Both the position numbers and the translations under genes were made by a program. The notes beneath the pieces were generated by a model that saw only the letters and a program-made list of their open reading frames with translations, searched no databases and was not told the DNA's origin. A stretch of 64,000 bases of DNA from NCBI GenBank assembly GCA_019454045.1, contig SKCR01033660.1:248001-312000 (forward strand), given 5' to 3'. Shown here piece by piece: positions 56,537-64,000 of the stretch. Each line of letters opens with the position of its first letter. The first letter of the stretch is position 1. Source of the DNA: Zanthoxylum bungeanum. Lineage: Eukaryota > Streptophyta > Magnoliopsida > Sapindales > Rutaceae.

Positions 56537-58380
56537 TAAGGGGATCACATTCACATCAAATTAAGGGGATCACATTCACATCAAATGAGGCCCCCCCCAA
56601 GAGTTGAAATTTTGTCTCCTCTGCAATTCTGAATTTGGCCCTTATCTTTCTCAAAAATTCAATTTCCCAAATAAACAAAATATATATCACTTTTTATATA
56701 TTGATATATATATAATATAAAAATAACATATGTCTTATTTATTTTATTAATTAATTTTTTATTTTATAATTTTTTTTTTAAAAATTATATATATTTTTTA
56801 CTTTGTATATTTTTTTTATTTGTTTTAAATATTACAAATTTTATCTTATTATTATTTATTTTGTATTCGTTATTCATTTAATTTTTGTGATTCTTTTTTA
56901 ATTTATTTAACACTACTTATGTATTATAAAAATGTTCTCATATATATTTTAAAAAATAGTACAAATAACAACATAAAAAACTACACTTAAAAATATAAAA
57001 ACATAAATTCTAATCTATGTTGCCTCCAAAGTCTCCTCTTGGCGCACTTGGTGATATACTAAATACTTCATACCATAATTGATTGCGAATCTTATAACGA
57101 GTGGCTCATTCTTTAGCTTCATACGATGATTGTTCCCACCACCATATTGGGATGAGAGGTACATGGTAATGAGGGTGTAAAAAAACTTGCACAAAGTGTC
57201 TGCCAACATGAGCAATAGCTATTTCTTGACGCTTTTGCTTTGAAACTGCAGGGGACCTTGATGGCAAGTGAGTAAAACAACTCCAAACATTCTCAACAAA
57301 TGTATGCAGTACAAGATTGTACCTCGAAGCGATGACAATTCCTAAACTCATTGAGTCCATCCAATGTACCTTTGGTGCCGGCGACTGGAAGAAATGCAGT
57401 AAGTGTAATAGATTGTCTGCCAACTATCTGAAAATGAGCGCAAGTTATAGTTATCCATAATGTTTTCCGAAGATGATAACTCTATTGTAAGAAGAGAGAA
57501 TGATATGTTGAAGGGAAATAAATAATGAGATGAGAGAGGCTCAAATGATCTTACCTTCAAAATTACAAACTACCTCTTTATATAAAAAGTAAACAAAATG
57601 AAACAAATAATTTTTAATAAAGTAAAAGTAGATATGGATACTGATTTACGAAATTAAATAAGACAAATAACTTTTAATAAAGAAAATATAAAATCAGAAT
57701 CAGAATCAACACAACTTTTAATAAAATATTTTTTAAAATAAAAAAGTAAAAGAAGATATGGATACTGATTTACGAAATTAAATAAGACAAACAACTTTTA
57801 ATAAAGAAAATATAAAACCAGAATCAGAATCAACACAACTTTTAATAAAATATTTTTTAAAAAAAATAGTAAAAGTAGATATGGATAATGATTTACGTAA
57901 TTAAATAAGACAAACAACTTATAATAAAGAATATATAACATCAGAATCATAATCAACACTACTTTTAATAAAGTAATTTTTAAATTTTTTTTTTTTAATA
58001 AATATATTAGATTTATTAAACAAATAACTATCAAAATTTATTTTATAATTTAATTTTATTTGGTTAAATTATATTATTTTAATACATAAGTAGTATTAAT
58101 TAAATTTAAAATGAATCAAAAAAAATGAATAAATAAATACGAAATCTGTAATTTTATTAACAAAAATAAAAAAAATTATTAAAATGACAAATGAAGTTAT
58201 AATTAGTAGATAATTATTTTTAAATTAATATATATAAATATATAAATTTTGTAATGTGTATAATAATTAAATGAGTCATTGCAAATATTGAGAGGGGTAA
58301 TTTGGTAAGTTAATAAGGAGACAAAGGGGGTGGCGGGGGATGATCAATTTTCACATCAAATAATCTGTTATGAAACAAAT
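56537..58380. repeat. AT-rich repeat region, possible old TIR element
   Basis: A 26-27 bp unit 'ttaaggggatcacattcaca'+'tcaaa' is repeated in tandem (about 56536-56590), and a similar 'gggggatgatcaattttcac' unit recurs at about 58338. C-run and GTCTCC motifs near 56590-56625 and GGAGAC/G-run motifs near 58317-58340 are inverted relative to each other, hinting at degraded terminal repeats. Antisense ORFs at 57560-57015 resemble no family I know. Region 56680-57000 is nearly pure A/T. Confidence 0.45.
57605..57975. repeat. Tandem repeat, three units of about 123 bp
   Basis: The marker 'agatatggat(a)ctgattta' occurs at 57630, 57754 and 57877. Each unit continues 'cg(a/t)aattaaataagacaaa', 'acttttaataaagaa', '(a/c)cagaatcagaatcaacac' and an A/T run. 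AT-rich and non-coding. Confidence 0.8.
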
Positions 58381-60009
58381 AAAATGGTGAGTTGGGGAAC
58401 ATAATAAGCAATGCAGAATGATTTCGTTTCCCTTAGTTCAAGAGTAGATTTGAAATTTTTCAGGAATGTTTTTTTGTTTGTTTTTGGCTTGTTCTGCAAG
58501 TAATTGTTAATTGTGCAACTGTAAACTAAAGAGTACAAGACTAAAACCTAATTCTAGAGAGATGGCCAACGAAGTCATGGCTGGTGTCCACAAGGACCCT
58601 CAAAGCTGAAGCTGATTTTTGACTTTGCTGTTTGTAGTTTAAGCTTCAATCTTAATTTAATTATTAATTAGAGAGGGGGTGATGAAACAAAGCCGGATAA
58701 CATGCTCCAAGGCTGTGGCGTGCCAACGAATTTATTATTAAATTGTTAAATCCTGCCGATAAGTATTTTTTATAAGAATATGAGATAATTAGAATTTTTA
58801 TTTGGTATTATTTTAATTATTCGAAATCGCGGAAATATGCTATTATGTTTGCACATGAACAAGCAGAAATGATTTTAGTTGTTACACTAAATTGAGTCAC
58901 TCTGCTATCAGGCTTAAATTATATATTTGGCGGCTTAATTATTATTATTATTATTGGATTTGCATCATTATATTCCAACTCTATCATCATCATAAATCTC
59001 AATCAATCAATCAGTAGTCTGATATTTTCAAAATTAATAAGCAGAAGGCCATATTTTCAAGTGTTAATGATGATGACGGGCCTTACTTTTTTATTTAACA
59101 TTTGGTTCTTATTTCTTATTATTACTTCTCTCTTTTTATAACAAGCAAACATTTATTTATTTTAATTCAATAATTTTAGAGAGATATTTTTTTAGTCACA
59201 TTCTTATATCTAAGTAATCGTATATTCTAATATTTTTCCAAAATATATAACTGTTTGAAACAAGAATAGAATATCACTAAAAAAAATATCTCATAAAAAT
59301 GTCAATTTTAATTACACTGTTTTTAAGAAATACTACAAATAGTAGTAAATTTGAAAAACCTGAAAGCTGCTAGCAATAGCATTACCAAAAAAATCTTTGA
59401 TTTTGTTTCAGTTGAGATGGGCAAGACAGGTTTTTCAAACAAGAAACCCAAGAGAGAGGGACATAATTATTGTATCACTTAAATTTTGAATTCCCATTTC
59501 AGCCGAAGAAATCGGCATGACCGTTAGGCCTGCCTGCGGGTCCGGGCACTGGCTGACTTGCTTATATTAGTTTTGCTGTAAGCGGCACATGATGCATTGA
59601 TTTAAACAAGGAAAGCTATAAATTATGAGTTATGAAAATCAAAATCAAAATCCCATCCAAACCCCATTCGGACAGTAGCCTCGAAAATTGACATCAATCA
59701 ATCAAATAAAGTATGATTGGAGATGAAGGCATACAGAAACTACTATATACCGAACATTTGTATAAACTCAAACTACACTGTTTTTCGACAAATCTTAAGA
59801 GACACTCAACTCAAATGGTGAATAAGTAACAATGTTACCATGAGAGAGTTCTAATGCTCACCTGATATCACAGAGAGGTAATCACATGAATAACTTGATG
59901 ATATGGATAAGCAGACTATTGGCGGTAGAAGCTGCTTCTTGCACCTTCAAAGTAAACTGAGGTAGCACACAGCACATATCTACAAAACTTTCAGATAGGG
60001 GAAACTATG
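58381..60009. other. Intergenic, convergent 3' ends
   Basis: It separates the + strand AGO4 region from the - strand bZIP gene, so both neighbours end here. AT-rich; no gene, tRNA or clear transposon end was found. The part near 59700-60009 is probably bZIP 3' UTR. Confidence 0.4.
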
Positions 60010-63000
60010 TTAGAATAAGGACGATCTTGTTCTTCGAAGCTGATACTTTGGCTGAGCTGGTTGAGCACTGAACATTATATCTAGCTCCTGAAAGTCCGAC
60101 AAGAATTGATAGTTAAAAAATATATCACTTCCATTTTCTACTCTACTTGTCAAAATTGAGACATGTTTCAGGCCATTATTATAGCACATGTACAAATGTC
60201 GATCATTTTAGTCAGCAATGTCGAAATAGAGCATAATAACAAATCAACAAAAAATTTCTTGCATTTACAAAAGGCGGAAATGCAAACAAGCATTATCATT
60301 GGATTTGGAATAAGGAGCAGCTGAAAATAAACCCCTGCTTTCAGATTGGGCCCATGTAGATATTAGCTATTTGATTTATATGAGCAAAGTTTCTGTCAAA
60401 AGGGACGAGAGGAAGCACAAAGAATGAACTGATTGTAACAACCACTGAAAGGGCATGCAAAAATCACTCAAGCCTGAAGGGAACTGAGGTGCCCTAAATT
60501 TATCAATTTACCAACTGGTATTACCATGACAACCGTTAATTCAAATGCAAATGTCAGACCATGCTAACGAGAAACAGCATAATTAGTTATGCCCAGGTAC
60601 AAGCCAACTCCCTGAAATTAGACACACCACAACAGACATTACGTAGTCCACACAGAATTTGTTCAAATTGATAATAAAAATGAGTGATGCTGCCATGAGT
60701 TAAGAGAAGCAAAGCATAAGGCACTTCTGAAGTCTGAACTAACATAGACATGGATAACCTAATGGATTTTAAATTAGAGCTCTATGATCATGTAGTTCCA
60801 CGATAATTCAGTAAAAGCAATTTAAATAGTCGGATCCCAGAGAAGTTCCTTTCAAGGAAACAGACTTTCAACTCAAACATTAAGAAAAATAAAAGAAATT
60901 AAACACACTTTTTGATTCAGCAAAACTAAAGCTTTAGAGAATACATTTTGATAAAGAAATGGGAGGTGCTTATAAAAAAATACAAACATTGGGGTAGATT
61001 TATAAGGCATGTGAAAGACATCAACTTCAGGAAAGCCAGGATGGGACATAATGGAAATTATATTGAAGACATTATTATTATTTACCTCAATCCCAAGCTG
61101 TTACATCAAAGACCAGCAAGCAAGAAATCAGAGACTACGTTTGTCAAAGTTATATGGGCACGTCTATAATACCCCTGGGTATCACATACCCAGGGGCATG
61201 TTGGCCGTTGGATTCACCTTGAGTGAATCCAAATAGTTCTGTTCCCTTTATTTTTTTTGCTGACGTCCCCTGGGTATGACATACCCAGGGGTATGGTAGC
61301 AACGGCCAAGTTATATTCACTGGCTGTGACTCTCTCTACACTGGCGGTGACTCTCTCTCTATAATCTATTACACAGTTTACTTTTGCATTATCTACCTCA
61401 TTAAAATAACGGTCAGGCACTGCCTAGGCAGCCACCTAGACCGTTTTTTAGAAAGTTTTCAGCTTCATTTCATTTTCTAATTTCCTTGATAACCACCACC
61501 AAACATCAAACATCAAACAAAAACCTTTTTCCCATTAGGTGGGATTGGCTACATGGATCCAATGTTTAAAAATACGTGGCGGCGCCTCGAGGCGGACCGC
61601 CTTGAGGCGGCGAGGCGGGCGCCTCAATGCGAAGGCAAAAAAAAAAGGTTAATTTTTGTAAATTGATGAAATGATGATTCTTGATTAATAATAACTTTAT
61701 TATAAATATTTAGTAATTTAATAAATTAATTATTAATTATTTTAACTAAAAATATTTTTGTAACTTATCATAGGGAGAGTACAATAATTTTTATCATACA
61801 TATATATGGTAATAGTAATATTAATTTTCATTATTTTTACAATATAATTTGATACATGAATATCATCAAAAATCACAAAATCCATCATCAAAAGTTGACT
61901 CTCCCTATACAACTCAAACCCCTAAAATCAAATCACAGCCGTCCATCAAAACCCCCCAACGAAATCACCTTCGTCCAATTCTCACTGCTATTCCCTCTAA
62001 TAATACACACACAGCACAAATAATTCTCTCTCTTTCTTCCTCCCATCGGCCACACAATCAGAAACCCTAAAAATGGACTCAGATCGTTGTTTTTGCAGAT
62101 CCTTTGATTCTCGATCGTGTTCATCTCTTCGTCCTCTTCTTTTTCGTCTCTCCATCCTCTTCTTCTTCATCTCTGAATCTTCTTTATTTCTTTGTACTCG
62201 TTGCTTCTCGCTGATGCGCGAGGCGGCCGCCTCACGCCGCTTCTCGCTGCGTCGGCGTGAGGCGGCATGAGGCGGCCGCCTCACTCGCTGCGATGCGGGA
62301 TAAATCAAAAGACCGCCAGAGGCGGGCGCCTCGACGCGCCTTCGCCTCGAGGCGGCGACGCGGCGCCTCGAGGCGCCGCCTCTCACCGCTTTTTTAAACA
62401 ATGCATGGATCATTTGATGCCATTGTGCTCTATCCGGAATAATTGTCTCACTAATAGTGTTGTTAAAGGCGCAAGGCGCACTAAGGAGCAAAGGGTCTAG
62501 GACCTAGGCGCGCACCTGATGAAGGTGAGGCACGAATTGAAAAAAAAAAATAAGTATCAACTAAAATAAAGAGAAGTCATTGAAAATATATCAAAAAAAT
62601 TTATAATAATACAAATTAATGTGTTTGTCGAAATTTAAAACACACCCCAAAACTTAATTTAATTTATTAAAGAAATATTATACAACTCGATTCGAGTTGG
62701 GTCGGTCAATTTGGATAGGGTTTTTCTCACCAATTTTGGTGAGGGGCATCTCATAGGCGCACGCCTGATGAAGGTTGCCTCGTCTGACCTTTCGTGAGGC
62801 GCAATGGTCTGTTCATAAGCTTGAGGCGTGCCTAGGGGTGTCTTTGACAACTATGCTAATTAAGCTCAGAAAATAAAGGTCTCTCTTTATGATTTCTATC
62901 AATGTCAACTTAGGTCTTCCCCGACCTTGCCTAACGTATGACAACACCATTTGCTCTCATTTTCTCACTAGGGCACTTATATGTCTACATTATAGTTCAT

Positions 63001-64000
63001 GCCTACACCATCTTAGTCATTTTTCTCCTCAATCAATGCTATACACCCACTTTTTTTTTTTTATTTCATCATTTTTAGTTATGTCATTTTTATCTAAGCT
63101 GCCTTCATTTTTTTGGGACATATTGATACTTTATTGCCCAACATATATAAAATTTTCCTTTTAAGTATTAAAGGAACCTTGCAACATCTGCACATTTCTA
63201 TTTACTCCAAACCGATTAAATTCTGAATTACCTAGCAAAAGAAATAGATAATCTTTAGAAATGCACTACCCACACCACATGGGTCCCTCCAAAAAAAAAA
63301 AAAAGTTTGATACTTGAAACAATCATACATATTAAACAAATCAATGAGATTATTCCTTGCACAAATGATAATCGCGGTTCTCATTGTGCTATTTGAGTTG
63401 TTAAAATCATACATCACCAGATCTGCAACAGGAATGCATGGAAATTGTATATAAATGGTACAAGACTACGGACTACCGTAATATATCATCTACAGTTCAA
63501 TCAAGTTTAGGATTTAAAAAAAGAAGATATCTCTTCCATCTTATTTTCATGACATAAGGAGAGAGGAGAAAGCATGCTACTGAACCATTTTCAAGATTAA
63601 AGATGTTTTCTAAAGGGGAAAAAAAGAGACAAAAACAAGTATTTAATAAAGGAGAAACCCAACCTTCAGCTTCCTCAGCCTTTCATTTTCCTCTTCCAGG
63701 CGTGAAACTTTGTACTCCAGTTCATTTGTATAAGCCTGATCAAAGAAGTCTTTGAGGTCAGAGAATTAAAAAATAAGAATGGTCAAAACAAGGCAAAAAA
63801 AAAAAAAAAATCATTGTGCATTTTAAATACTAAAACAACTCAAAGCCAACCTGCTTCCTTGCACGTGAACGGGCAGCAGATTCCCGGTTCTTTATCATCC
63901 TCTTCTGCCTCCTCTCAACAGTCTTCTCAATAATATCTTCTGGGGTGCCTCTTTTCCTTACAATTGTCTGTGGATCTGACAACGTTCCCATTGAAGGTGA
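60010..64000 (-). CDS. bZIP transcription factor, AREB/ABI5-DPBF group (3' part only)
   Basis: On the - strand three exons are visible: at least 64000-63851 (continues past the window edge), 63735-63664 and 60087-60010, all with GT-AG junctions and a stop TAA at 60012-60010. They encode about 99 residues. The basic region is KRMIKNRESAARSRARKQ, the leucine zipper begins AYTNELEYKVSRLEEENERL, and the C-terminal tail contains PKYQLRRTRSSLF. The ERRQKRMIKNRESAARSRARKQ basic region and 'LRRT.S' tail mark the group A bZIPs that bind ABRE (ACGTGGC) sites in abscisic acid signalling. The last intron is 3576 bp and holds several transposons, while the last exon has only 25 codons plus stop. AREB3/DPBF-like is my best guess. 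Confidence 0.88.
61169..61294. mobile_element. MITE with self-palindromic ends (bZIP last intron)
   Basis: Each end is its own hairpin: CCCCTGGGTAT-CAC-ATACCCAGGGG-like bases at 61172-61196 and again at 61267-61291 (differing at the loop). The two ends are also inverted repeats of each other over about 27 bp, starting TACCCC. The total is about 125 bp with a pyrimidine-rich middle. A TA target site is possible but not proven. Confidence 0.7.
61560..62403. mobile_element. Non-autonomous hAT-type element with GC-rich subterminal repeats (bZIP last intron)
   Basis: The 844-bp element has terminal repeats CAATGTTTAAAAA (left) and CATTGTTTAAAAA (right, reversed), each followed by GGCGGCGCCTCGAGGCG. 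A perfect 8-bp duplication catggatc flanks it (61552-61559 and 62404-62411). Many GAGGCG/CGCCTC motifs lie just inside both ends, as in hAT subterminal transposase sites. The interior has an AT-rich half and a part (about 61900-62180) resembling a plant gene leader with 'aaaccctaaaaatgg'. No transposase is encoded. Confidence 0.8.
62455..62855. mobile_element. Degraded hAT-like element (bZIP last intron)
   Basis: The left part TAGTGTTGTTAAAGGCGCAA and the right part reversed, ATAGTTGTCAAAGACACC, are similar. 'taggcgc(a/g)c(a/g)cctgatgaag' occurs near both ends (about 62506 and 62754) as a direct repeat. Flanks share CTAAT (62451-62455 and 62856-62860). The element is older and less certain than its neighbour at 61560. 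Confidence 0.5.
62860..63663. other. bZIP last intron, remaining sequence
   Basis: AT-rich intron sequence with an A run near 63288-63304. No gene, RNA or transposon boundary was found. Confidence 0.4.

Noticed and set aside
62073..62500. Arg/Ala-rich ORFs on both strands in the bZIP intron
   Set aside because: They translate the GAGGCG-rich subterminal repeats of the hAT-type element.

Overview
This is plant nuclear DNA, most likely from a eudicot. The base composition is AT-rich, the genes carry many short GT-AG introns, and the five recognisable genes are plant families: a ZIF-type major facilitator transporter, a subtilisin-like protease, an SSP4-like CTD phosphatase, an AGO4-clade Argonaute and an AREB/ABI5-type bZIP factor. 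I rebuilt the exon structures by reading splice sites in frame. Four genes are on the + strand, and all but the phosphatase (whose last codons are uncertain) give one uninterrupted reading frame from ATG to stop. The bZIP gene is on the - strand and runs off the right edge.

Layout. 1-3600: AT-rich diverged repeats broken up by a hAT-type MITE, a solo LTR and a SINE fragment. 3907-9555: a young, structurally complete but coding-deficient LTR retrotransposon with an antisense piece of a TRICHOME BIREFRINGENCE-LIKE gene and a roughly 96-bp tandem array. 10907-17206: ZIF-like transporter, 17 exons, 489 aa. 17210-24328: decayed Copia remnant, SINE and a solo LTR. 24329-32414: subtilase, 11 exons, 776 aa, with SINEs and MITEs in its introns. 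32415-36400: MITE, SINE, LINE and Copia debris. 37357-about 41824: SSP4-like phosphatase with a miniature LTR element (TRIM) in an intron. 45553-50859: AGO4-like gene, 22 coding exons, 913 aa. 50954-56346: decayed antisense Copia element starting 95 bp after the AGO4 stop. 56520-58380: AT-rich tandem repeats. 60010-64000: 3' part of the bZIP gene, whose 3.6-kb last intron holds a palindromic MITE and one or two hAT-type elements.

The genes are unrelated housekeeping or regulatory loci and do not form a pathway. The unusual content is in the mobile DNA. The most notable items are the non-autonomous LTR element with a captured host-gene fragment, two MITEs with self-palindromic ends that share a core, a hAT-type element with an 8-bp target duplication and a leader-like interior, and a Copia insertion in what looks like the 3' UTR of a silencing gene. 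All calls come from reading the sequence; no database search was run.
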